Position numbers and translations under genes: made by a program. Shown here one piece after another: positions 13,401 through 20,170 of a stretch of 20,170 bases of DNA; position 1 is the first letter of the stretch, and the number at the start of each line of letters is the position of its first letter. The notes below the pieces were generated by a model. That model worked only from the letters and a program-made list of their open reading frames with translations. It had not been told where the DNA came from and searched no databases. Origin of the DNA: Xanthobacteraceae bacterium (GTDB taxonomy: Bacteria > Pseudomonadota > Alphaproteobacteria > Rhizobiales > Xanthobacteraceae); the NCBI GenBank assembly GCA_030037185.1, contig JASHRR010001213.1:1-20170 (forward strand), read 5' to 3'.

Positions 13401-14534
13401 TCAGCGTCTCGCGCGAGAGCAATCACGAATCCATTGGGCGATTTCGGGCCACGTGTCCTTCAGGGTCCGTGAACCCATGAAGAGGCCGATGTGCCCGCCT
13501 GGGACGAGCTGCTTCTGAATCCTGTTCTTGGGTGTGCCGAGATACTTCTCGGCGTCGAAGACCTGTTCCCTTGTCGTGATGTCGTCGGATTCGCCGGCGA
13601 GTAGATAGACGGGACAGACAATGTCCTTGAGGTTCAAGCGGCGGCCAAGCCCGATGAAACTCCCCTTGGCAAGGCGGTTTTCCTTGAAGAGTTGGATGAC
13701 GGCTTGCATGTACCAGCGCCCCGGCAGGTCGATTGGGTTCTCGTACCAACTCTCGAAGGTTTCCTCCTTTTTGAGATAGACGGGATCGTCGATGTGCTCG
13801 TAAAGATCGATATGGCTCTTGATGTAGTGTTCTTCAGGATGCATGTTCTTCCATCCACGGAGCATCGTTTCGCCACGCATCAATCCGCCGCCGAGCGCGA
13901 CCAGTCCCTCATAGAATTCTGTGGGATAAGTATGCGCCATTCGCCTCACGGGACCATCGCCAGCGTCGGTGTCGATCGGCGCTCCTGCGAGTACCAGGCT
14001 CGCCACCCTGTCGGGAAAACGAGCCGCATACATGGCCGACATCCATCCACCTTGGCATAGGCCAATCAAGTTGACGCGCCCACCGAGATCGTCGATGCAA
14101 ACGTTGAGCTCAGCGAGATACTGGTCGATCTCGAGATTCTTCATGTCTTCGGTTGCGGATTTCCAGTCTGTCAGAAACACTCGATCCAGGCCGTTGCCTA
14201 GCAGCGTTTCGATCAGGCTCTGGCCCTTGTGATAGTCGGCGATCACGGCCGAATGTCCTGCGTAAGGCGCGTCAACCACCGTCGGTAGGCTGTCGGCATT
14301 TTCTTGCGAGTAGTCGCGGAACTTCATTGTCAGCAGGTCGAGCATAATGCGGTTCGGCGTCGCCAGTTTGGGCCGGAGTTCGTGGTGAATTTTCAGCTCT
14401 TCGATGAGGAATTTGAGGTTGTCCGCATAGAGGTCGAGTCCCTGCTCTGCCATTCGAGCGGCAGCGACCATGGGCCAGAAAAAAGGCACGTCAACGCCGC
14501 GGAGGTGATGCGTGGGGATGCGATTAGGTGACAT
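13401..14534 (-). CDS. PhaC-like alpha/beta hydrolase (polyhydroxyalkanoate synthase family)
   Basis: The product has 377 residues from ATG 14534 (weak AGCAGGT ahead); the open frame extends 21 codons further without family sequence. It has the alpha/beta-hydrolase fold of COG3243. The nucleophile elbow GLCQGGWMSAMYAARFPDRV puts Cys160 where PHA synthases have theirs (G-x-C-x-G-G), rather than the Ser of lipases. The acid is probably Asp317 or 318 (LLAGESDDITTREQV), and the base is His348 (VPGGHIGLFMG). The early DVPFFWPMVAAARMAEQGLD and DYHKGQSLIETLL are also of this family. At 377 residues it lacks the roughly 200-residue N-terminal domain of class I PhaC and is close to class III PhaC in length. 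It may polymerise, transfer or hydrolyse hydroxyacyl thioesters; sequence alone does not decide. It lies upstream of fabI on the same strand, 215 bp apart. Confidence 0.8.
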   Translation of the reverse strand: MSPNRIPTHHLRGVDVPFFWPMVAAARMAEQGLDLYADNLKFLIEELKIHHELRPKLATPNRIMLDLLTMKFRDYSQENADSLPTVVDAPYAGHSAVIADYHKGQSLIETLLGNGLDRVFLTDWKSATEDMKNLEIDQYLAELNVCIDDLGGRVNLIGLCQGGWMSAMYAARFPDRVASLVLAGAPIDTDAGDGPVRRMAHTYPTEFYEGLVALGGGLMRGETMLRGWKNMHPEEHYIKSHIDLYEHIDDPVYLKKEETFESWYENPIDLPGRWYMQAVIQLFKENRLAKGSFIGLGRRLNLKDIVCPVYLLAGESDDITTREQVFDAEKYLGTPKNRIQKQLVPGGHIGLFMGSRTLKDTWPEIAQWIRDCSRARR

Positions 14535-14720
14535 CGTTACCTGCTTTACGCTACGATTGATGGTTCGAGATGAGGAAATAAGTCGATGCCCAATCATTTG
14601 TACTTATAGCAACGCCATTGCGTGACAGTTTCGTGAATGGCCTATCATCAAGGATGGACCTGCGTGTTGCGTCAATGAATTTGGTTGCGATCAACCTTTC
14701 CGCTTCCGGAAACGCCGGTG

Positions 14721-15108
14721 TCAGACCACACAACTCTTTATCGGGGGAAAGCCATGGAAGCGTACAGCTGCAACACTTGCGACCGGTAATTCGTAAGGGT
14801 GACGACGGCAAAGATTCGGTGCTGTCGCAGGTAGGGCCTGCAAGGATCACCGGACCACTGGGGCCGCCGTCGTGAGGAGTACGAATGCGGTGATGGATCC
14901 ATTCATTCAGCGTCTCGTCCAACCCGTTGTACAGGCCAGCATCAAGACATATCCAGCCCTCTCGTTCGTGCGGAGATTCGCGGGCGATAAGCAGTATTTC
15001 CGTCCGCAGCAGGCCTGCATCGCCGACGAGATACCATCCTGGCTCGATGATGATATTACTGAGAGCGGTATCGATTGCTTCGGCGTAGGCATCTAGCGGT
15101 TGGATCGG
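14721..15108 (-). pseudogene. Remnant of a fold-IV ornithine/lysine decarboxylase
   Basis: Recognisable from PIQPLDAYAEAID (15108) through IIIEPGWYLVGDAGLLRTEI, then ERWICLDAG-type sequence (here EGWICLDAGLYNGLDETLNE), RIRTPHDGGPSGPVILAGPT and CDST, the active-site Cys motif. After CDST (about 14822) the frame shifts and continues as LCRRHPYELPVA, jumps to SVAAVRFHGFPPIKSCVV and stops at 14721. The stretch that should lie between (GD-x-V ... GAYT) is deleted. The Arg of EPGR, which holds the PLP phosphate, is Trp. The N-terminal half with the PLP lysine is gone: the open frame continues to 15333 but is not decarboxylase-like. It would have made putrescine or cadaverine from ornithine or lysine. 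It is dead by frameshift, deletion and truncation. Confidence 0.8.
14934..15030 (-). repeat. Copy B of the decarboxylase segment
   Basis: Partner of 12060-12155, within the larger decarboxylase remnant. The first 21 bases are identical; the rest is diverged. Confidence 0.6.
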
Positions 15109-15333
15109 TTCGCGGTTTAAGCAGCTCGAGATGAACGCCCTGGTGGCGCAACCACAATAAATCCACGCCGCGGTTGAGTCGGCGACATTATTTCGGATGA
15201 GAGCGGTTGGCCATTCATAGGTACCTACTGCCTCTATGGACGGACATCGAGCCATTGCCAATCCCTCTTTACAATTCGGAGCCGGTGTAAACAAGGAAAG
15301 ATCATCAGATGCCGACTTTTTCGGCTGGATCAT

Positions 15334-15874
15334 CCCGCAGACCGGCGATGGACGCTTTGATCTGGGGTGGGTACGCTCAATATCCGCCAGGGCGATAATC
15401 TGTTCGCAAAATCTGCTGCTGTGTCGTGCGTCGACGCTCAGAGCACAATAAGTGTCGCAAAGAATCGTGCGTATCCAATGACACCAGAAAGGAGGATCTC
15501 GTCCAACAGTCGATACTTTCGTGCACAGATTTAGGTCGGAACACTACTCTACCTGCTCGAAGGAATACTTCCTTCTGTGATTTTATCAAAAGGTCGTGAC
15601 GGTACGGCCGGCCGACAAAGGCCCTGGAATTGCTCGGAAATGGATGATGCTTCTGCCGGAGTCGCCAGCCGCGGAGCGATCACCGCAGGGCGCACCCTGG
15701 TAAGGCCGCAAGCAAAGTGGTCGCCATCTGACGGTATTCAACCCGCGGGTCGTTTCGTGTCAGGATTTGTCGAGGCCAGCGCGGGGTGTCAAGGCGCTGG
15801 CCACAAGTTGATGGTGATACGTCCGCACCTTTTTGACCGGAAGCACCATGTGATGCGGCCATTGCCGCTTAAGA
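15334..15874. other. 540-bp gap without recognisable gene
   Basis: Short open frames on both strands (for example minus 15680-15862, with RNDPRVEYRQMATTLLAALP) show no motif I can place. The sequence may hold further decayed genes. No terminator or promoter stands out. Confidence 0.35.
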
Positions 15875-16186
15875 TTACTGGGAGTGATTTCTACGGCCTT
15901 CCTCGTTTACGACCGTGTCCGCATCGCTGCCGAGAGCAAACAGCACTGTGGCCGGGTCGACTAGCAGCGCAACCATGAAAATGAACCATCGGAGGACCGT
16001 CTCGCTGTCGGCGCCGATGAGCCCGGCAGATCCTGCATCGGACCAAGGTCGGCCTCGACCGTGCGGCGACCACAGCGGCCTTCTCGACTTTCAGATCGGC
16101 CGGGGCCTTCGCCTCGACCGCGAGGTTGTCGGCGAGGTTGTTGCGCTTGGCCTGCCGTTGTTCGTCGTCCGCGACGTCGGAATCGT
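15875..16186 (-). pseudogene. Frameshifted C-terminus of a coiled-coil membrane protein
   Basis: Three successive frames join into one protein end: DEQRQAKRNNLADNLAVEAK and ADLKVEKAAVVAA (16166 to about 16065), then RTVEADLGPMQDL, then AGLIGADSETVLRWFIFMVA and LLVDPATVLFALGS, ending at TAA 15875. A helical charged stretch followed by (I)GAD-x-E-x-(V/T)LRWFI...ALL-x-DP-A-x-VL is the C-terminal pattern of an alphaproteobacterial membrane protein often seen in prophage or accessory DNA. I cannot name it further. Two frame changes make it a pseudogene. It should have had one C-terminal transmembrane helix. Confidence 0.5.
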
Positions 16187-16346
16187 GGCCATTCCCGCAC
16201 CAAAGTCCTCATTAGATAGGCGCGCTAGAAACGAGCGGCCGTCTACCTTTCCCCACTGCGAGAGCTCTGTATCTCTGCAAACTGCCGCGCAGAATTATGG
16301 CGCGGCCGGCAGGGCAGCTCTCGTCACCCGTCGCACGAGGCCGGCA

Positions 16347-16916
16347 TTACTCGTCGCCGGCCGCGGGCCAGACGCCTGGTAGCGTAGCGCTGCCTACGCC
16401 GAGCGATCGCTGGACCATGACAACATCCGTCCAGTGCCCGAACTTGTTGCCGACCGACGGCAGATAGCCGACCTGCTTGAATCCGCACGCTTCGTGCAGC
16501 CGCAGCGACGGCTCGTTCGCGGCATCGATATAGCCGATCATCTGCCTGTAGCCCGCCGCCGCGCATGCGTCGATGAGGGCGGGCAGCAGCGCACGACCGA
16601 TCCCAGAATGCAAGTGATCCGGGTGGACATAGATCGAATGCTTGAGGGTGAACCGGTACGCCGGCCGCTTTCGGAACAGGACCGCGTAGGCATAACCGAC
16701 CACTGCGCTACCGAGTTCCGCGACCAGGTGCGGGAGCCCGTGTTTACGCATGTTCTTGCGTCGCCGCTTCAGGTCGTCCGGCTGCATCGGTTCGCTCTCT
16801 TGCGCATGATTGGGATCGACCCCGCGGGCAATGTGGTAGCGATAGATCGCGAGCATCGCTTCGACATCCTCGTCCCCTGAAGGACGAACCGTCACCCGCA
16901 GAGCGGTCGTCGTCAT
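16347..16916 (-). CDS. GNAT-family N-acetyltransferase
   Basis: The product has 189 residues from ATG 16916; another ATG three codons earlier (16925) is possible. Layout of the phosphinothricin acetyltransferase-like GNAT group: RVTVRPSGDEDVEAMLAIYR at the start, PHLVAELGSAVVGYAYAVLF (strands 2-3, about 70-90), the acetyl-CoA site SIYVHPDHLHSGIGRALLPA with (R/Q)-x-x-G-x-(G/A) as HSGIGR (about 113-122), YRQMIGYIDAANEPSLRLHE, and a late CGFKQVGYLPSVGNKFGHWT followed by DVVMVQRSL. It transfers acetyl from acetyl-CoA to an amino group of an unknown substrate. It begins 45 bp after the decarboxylase stop on the same strand and may be cotranscribed, so a di- or polyamine made by that enzyme is a reasonable but untested substrate. 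Confidence 0.85.
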   Translation of the reverse strand: MTTTALRVTVRPSGDEDVEAMLAIYRYHIARGVDPNHAQESEPMQPDDLKRRRKNMRKHGLPHLVAELGSAVVGYAYAVLFRKRPAYRFTLKHSIYVHPDHLHSGIGRALLPALIDACAAAGYRQMIGYIDAANEPSLRLHEACGFKQVGYLPSVGNKFGHWTDVVMVQRSLGVGSATLPGVWPAAGDE

Positions 16917-16961
16917 GCGAACCACCGAACAGAGTTCGGCCTTGCGGGCCGTCGCCGTGCC

Positions 16962-19319
16962 CTATTCGCGCACAACATAGGTGTGGAATCGGATGTTTCC
17001 GGCGGCGTCGGCTTCGCGGTAAACGCCCTGGACCTCCGCCTCGAAGCCCGGAAAGAGATTGCTGCTGCGTTCGAACACCTTCAGATAGTTGATCATTGCT
17101 CGTGCCTTAGCGCCGAGACGTTCGCCCGGGACAATCGTTGCAATTCCGGGTGGGTACACTACGAAAAGCGTGACGGCAACGCGGCCCTCGATCTCGTCGA
17201 TCGGCAGATAATCGACGTTGTTGCGCACGAGGTGCCGCGCTGCCTCGTAAGGCGCCATCGCGGGGTCGGGCAGATGCTCTGAGGTGAACTGCGCCCTTTG
17301 CAACGCGCTCACGTTGTGCGATCGGAAGAACGCGTGCATTTCCGCGCAGAGATCGCGCAGCCGCACCCCGCGATAGCGTGTCGACCGAGCGGCAACGAAC
17401 TTTGGAATCGCCTGGTCGAGCAGGACATTGTCGTCATGTATCCGTTTGAAGGCAACCAACGTGCTCACCAGCGTTCCCGCCTTGCTCGCCTCGACCCCGG
17501 GGGTGAGCAGGAACAGCAACGAATAGAGATCATTTTTCTCCGGCACGACGCGATTCTCGCGCAGGAATTGCGCGACGATCGGCGCCGGAACGCCGTGCGC
17601 TTCGTACTCGCCGGTGATGCGGTCGAAACCTGGCGTCAGCAGCGTCAGCTTGCTCGGATCGGTGATGGCAAATCCGGGAGCGGCGTACCTGAAGCCATGC
17701 CAGCGATCGCCCGGAGCAATCTCCCAAAAATGGGCCTCGCTCGCCAGCACGTCGGTCGCGACGTTGTCCCAGGCGACTTCGTGCACGCCCTCCTCGCGCG
17801 CGGCGTCGGGAAGTCGCACGACATGGGGTACGAAGGGATCGAAGAACCAACGGCGCGCCGGATCCGCTTCCTTGCGTTCGAACTCCCGCTGCACCGCACG
17901 CAGCTTCTTGCGAAGTTCGATACCGAGCCGGATCGTATCGTCCCACAGGACTTCGCCGGAGCGGCCTTTCATCATCTGCGCGCCGACGTCGAGGGAGGAG
18001 AACAACGGATAGAACGGCGAGGTAGAGGCATGCTGAAGGAAGCTTTCGTTGAAGCGCCGATGCTCGACCCGCCGCCGTTCCCCGCGGATATGGTTGTCCT
18101 TGATGTGGATCTGAGAAGCCTGCGAGAAGCCAGCGAGCTGCTTGTGGGTGGACTGGGTGGCGATGATCCCAGGCCCCGTCTGGTCGAGGCCCCGAAGCCC
18201 CATGGCGAAGCGGCCAGCATAAATCGGGTGGAACGCCATGAAGCTCGCCCAGGCTTCGTCGAACACGATGTAATCGCACAACGGTCCGATACGCGCGAGG
18301 ATCTTCTGCGCATCGTAGATCGTTCCGTCGTAAGTGCACTGCTCGATGACAGCGGCGCGAAACGGCCGCGGGCGGCGCCAGGCCTCGGGGTCCTTCACCA
18401 GCGGATTGTTGCGGATCGCCTCGCGGATCGCTCCCTCCTCCAGCGAAGGCAGCTGGATGGGCCCGATCAGGCCGTAAGCATTCCGGTCGGTCGGCAGGTA
18501 AATCGGGATGCCGCCGCCGAGAAGCAGGGCGCCATGATGCGCCGCCTTGTGATTGTTGCGATCGAATAGCACGAGATCATCGTTGGCGATCAGGGCCGAC
18601 AGAGCGATCTTATTCGACGCGGAGGTCCCGTTCAGTACGAAATACGTCCGTTCAGCTCCGAAGATCGTGGCTGCTTCCTTTTGCGCTTGCAGCGCTGGGC
18701 CCTCGTGGGTGAGAAGATCGCCGAGCTCGAGGATCGAGTTGTCCAGATCATCGCGGAAAATCGCCTCGCCCAGACGTTCCTTGAAAATGCGTCCGATCGG
18801 GCTGCGACTGTAGAAGATGCCGCCGTTGTGGCCGGGGCAGGTCCAGAGCTGATTGCCCTCTTCGGCATAATCGACCAGGGCGCCGAAGAACGGAGTCTTG
18901 AGCGTCTCGGCGTATTGGCTGAGACGGCTCACGAGATTCTTGGCGATGAACTCCGGCGTCTCCTCGGCGAGGAACACGTAACCGTCGATGAAGTCGAGCA
19001 CCTCGACAGGGACGTCCTCAAATCTCTTGCGCCGCACCAGGAGCACAATCGGCATTTCCAACCCGCGTCGGCGCATGAGATTGATGAGCGAGGCAGTCTT
19101 GCCCTCCAAACCCTTCTTTCCCCAGTCGACCACGAGGCAGCCGATCGCCGCGTCGGTTTGGACGGCGATTTCCGCATCTTCGATCCGCCGCGCTCGGACG
19201 ACCTGGAAGCCGAGACGCTCGATGGCCGCGACGATCTGCTGGATGCGTAGCCCTTCGAGGTCTTCAGCGTCGAAACTCGGCGCCGAAAATAGGAACGCAA
19301 ATCTCTGAGAAAAATTCAT
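16962..19319 (-). CDS. Fold-I Orn/Lys/Arg decarboxylase
   Basis: The product has 785 residues from ATG 19319 (MNFSQRFAFLFSAPSFDAED). The in-frame ATG at 19358 adds 13 residues; neither has a clear ribosome binding site. Domains: N-terminal receiver-like wing (1-130), PLP-dependent core (about 145-590) and C-terminal domain (to 785). Core motifs: TCPGHNGGIFYSRSPIGRIF, LNGTSASNKIALSALIANDD, FDRNNHKAAHHGALLLGG, YIVFDEAWASFMAFHPIYAG with the PLP-ring Asp, and ATQSTHKQLAGFSQASQIHI with the PLP Schiff-base Lys at 393. E. coli LdcI and AdiA are 715 and 756 residues. It removes CO2 from lysine, ornithine or arginine; the sequence does not tell me which. Such enzymes form decamers in the cytoplasm and serve acid resistance or polyamine supply. 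GNAT follows 45 bp downstream; a CtrA-like box lies about 150 bp upstream. It is the intact counterpart to the dead fold-IV copies nearby. Confidence 0.92.
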   Translation of the reverse strand: MNFSQRFAFLFSAPSFDAEDLEGLRIQQIVAAIERLGFQVVRARRIEDAEIAVQTDAAIGCLVVDWGKKGLEGKTASLINLMRRRGLEMPIVLLVRRKRFEDVPVEVLDFIDGYVFLAEETPEFIAKNLVSRLSQYAETLKTPFFGALVDYAEEGNQLWTCPGHNGGIFYSRSPIGRIFKERLGEAIFRDDLDNSILELGDLLTHEGPALQAQKEAATIFGAERTYFVLNGTSASNKIALSALIANDDLVLFDRNNHKAAHHGALLLGGGIPIYLPTDRNAYGLIGPIQLPSLEEGAIREAIRNNPLVKDPEAWRRPRPFRAAVIEQCTYDGTIYDAQKILARIGPLCDYIVFDEAWASFMAFHPIYAGRFAMGLRGLDQTGPGIIATQSTHKQLAGFSQASQIHIKDNHIRGERRRVEHRRFNESFLQHASTSPFYPLFSSLDVGAQMMKGRSGEVLWDDTIRLGIELRKKLRAVQREFERKEADPARRWFFDPFVPHVVRLPDAAREEGVHEVAWDNVATDVLASEAHFWEIAPGDRWHGFRYAAPGFAITDPSKLTLLTPGFDRITGEYEAHGVPAPIVAQFLRENRVVPEKNDLYSLLFLLTPGVEASKAGTLVSTLVAFKRIHDDNVLLDQAIPKFVAARSTRYRGVRLRDLCAEMHAFFRSHNVSALQRAQFTSEHLPDPAMAPYEAARHLVRNNVDYLPIDEIEGRVAVTLFVVYPPGIATIVPGERLGAKARAMINYLKVFERSSNLFPGFEAEVQGVYREADAAGNIRFHTYVVRE

Positions 19320-19465
19320 CGGCAATGTCGGGACTTGCGACCAGCAAGGCAAGATCATTGGGCTTCATGACGCTAGTGTGACAGACCCGTGCCCCCCTAC
19401 CGGCGTCCCCCATTACGGCGTCCCCGGAAGGCCGACTTTGCGCCGAAAGCCATTTCCCCGGCCGT

Positions 19466-19486
19466 TGGTTAAAACCTCATTAACCA
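19466..19486. promoter_or_regulatory. CtrA-type box TTAA-N7-TTAAC
   Basis: TGGTTAA (19466-19472) and TTAACCA (19480-19486) flank AACCTCA, giving TTAA-N7-TTAAC exactly, and also on the other strand. This is the consensus for the alphaproteobacterial cell-cycle regulator CtrA. It lies 150-165 bp upstream of the decarboxylase and about 45 bp upstream of the transposase start. Confidence 0.5.
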
Positions 19487-19528
19487 TGTTGAGATCCAAT
19501 GGGTCGGTCCGATTCGGGGGACCAACCG

Positions 19529-20170
19529 ATGCGAGCGAACTTGTTTCGGTTAGATGACGAGCAGTGGGCGAAGATCGAGCCTCTCATTCCAATGAGTCGA
19601 CCTGGCCAGAAACCGCGGAATAATCGAAGGATTTTGAGCGGGATCATTCATGTGCTCAAGACCGGATGTCGGTGGCAGGACTGTCCATCGGAATACGGCC
19701 CGTATACGACGGTGTACAACCGCTTCAATCGCCGGAGCGGGCGCGGAATTTGGCAGACAATTTTTGAGACGGTGGCGGGCTCGCCGGAGCCACCCGAAGA
19801 GGTGGCGCTGGACAGCACCCATGTCAAAGCCCACCGCTGCGCTGGCGGCGGAAAAGGGGGGCCTCGGAACAGGCGATCGGCGTCACCAAGGGCGGCCGCC
19901 ACAGCAAGCTCCATGCGCTTGTCGATAAATTATGCCGACCGTGGGTGTTCATTCTGACGCCCGGCAACATTCCGACTGCACGGTGGGTCCGGATGCGTGA
20001 GCATGATGGCCGGAAAAGCTGCTTGGCGACAAGGCTTATGACACGCATTCCGGGAGTTACTCCGGTAGGATGGCATCACACCCGTGATCCCGGGTCGATC
20101 GAATCGTAAGAAATGCATCCGTTACGACAAAAAAGCCTACAAGGGCCGCAACGTCATTGAGCGCTGCTCC
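19529..20170 (+). mobile_element. Decayed IS5-family transposase (runs off the window)
   Basis: ATG 19529 follows GGGGGA by about ten bases. MRANLFRLDDEQWAKIEPLI, RRILSGIIHVLKTGCRWQDC and PSEYGPYTTVYNRFNRRSGR are the N-terminal part of IS5-family (IS427-type) transposases. The first catalytic Asp is in EVALDSTHVKAHR. At GAAAAGGGGGGC (19851-19862) the protein moves to the -1 frame (ASEQAIGVTKGGRHSKLHAL and VFILTPGNI). That may be a programmed shift, as known in related elements, because the first frame otherwise stops at 19957. After about 19970, LLGDKAYDTHS (second Asp) and DGITPVIPGRSNRKKCIRYD plus NVIERC (catalytic Glu) each lie in further frames with stop codons. The transposase is therefore dead. 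The right end lies beyond the window; I could not define terminal repeats or a target duplication. Confidence 0.8.

Noticed and set aside
17298..18569. 423-codon open frame on the plus strand
   Set aside because: Antisense to the decarboxylase, whose motifs are complete; the antisense product has no motif and reflects GC-rich third positions.
19264..19368. 34-codon frame starting MKPNDLALLVASPDIADEFF overlapping the decarboxylase start
   Set aside because: No ribosome binding site and no leader-peptide hallmarks such as runs of Lys, Orn-related or Arg codons; overlap looks accidental.

Overview
The window looks like chromosomal or large-replicon DNA from an alphaproteobacterium of the order Hyphomicrobiales, most likely near Bradyrhizobium/Rhodopseudomonas. 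This is inferred from high GC, the porin type, the two-CBS/BON protein, the Pta/FabI/PhaC-like gene set and a CtrA-type box. No rRNA, tRNA or CRISPR array was seen. Genes are widely spaced and many gaps hold broken gene ends, so this reads as an eroding accessory region with intact islands.

Region 1 (1-2450): the end of an upstream reading frame, a DUF2325 protein whose start lies in a 24-bp inverted repeat, adjoining palindromes, and a convergent exported two-cupin protein. Region 2 (2450-8250): a lipoprotein remnant, an intact outer-membrane porin, the C-terminal end of an RND efflux pump, a metallo-beta-lactamase-fold remnant, a Tat-exported DsrE-like protein, and divergent from it a secreted conserved protein of unknown function. 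The cupin, porin, DsrE-like and 396-residue proteins are all predicted to act outside the cytoplasm.

Region 3 (8380-9800): an 80-residue ribbon-helix-helix-like protein with the palindrome GTTACCGGTAAC just upstream of its start, and a second copy upstream of another minus-strand ATG. Behind it lies a gene broken by several frameshifts. The style is that of a plasmid or integrative element.

Region 4 (9908-15330, all minus strand): phosphate acetyl/butyryltransferase, CBS-BON protein, FabI enoyl-ACP reductase and a PhaC-like alpha/beta hydrolase, an acetyl-phosphate / fatty-acyl / polyhydroxyalkanoate module. FNR/FixK-like half-sites lie upstream of the CBS gene and of fabI, suggesting low-oxygen control. 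No acetate kinase is next to pta. Between and behind these genes are two separate remnants of a fold-IV ornithine/lysine decarboxylase, one joined to the start of a response-regulator receiver domain.

Region 5 (15330-20170): a decayed membrane-protein gene, a GNAT acetyltransferase just downstream of an intact 785-residue fold-I Orn/Lys/Arg decarboxylase, a perfect TTAA-N7-TTAAC box in front of the decarboxylase, and a decayed IS5-type transposase running off the window end. The intact fold-I decarboxylase beside two dead fold-IV copies is the clearest sign of turnover in basic amino acid / polyamine metabolism here.
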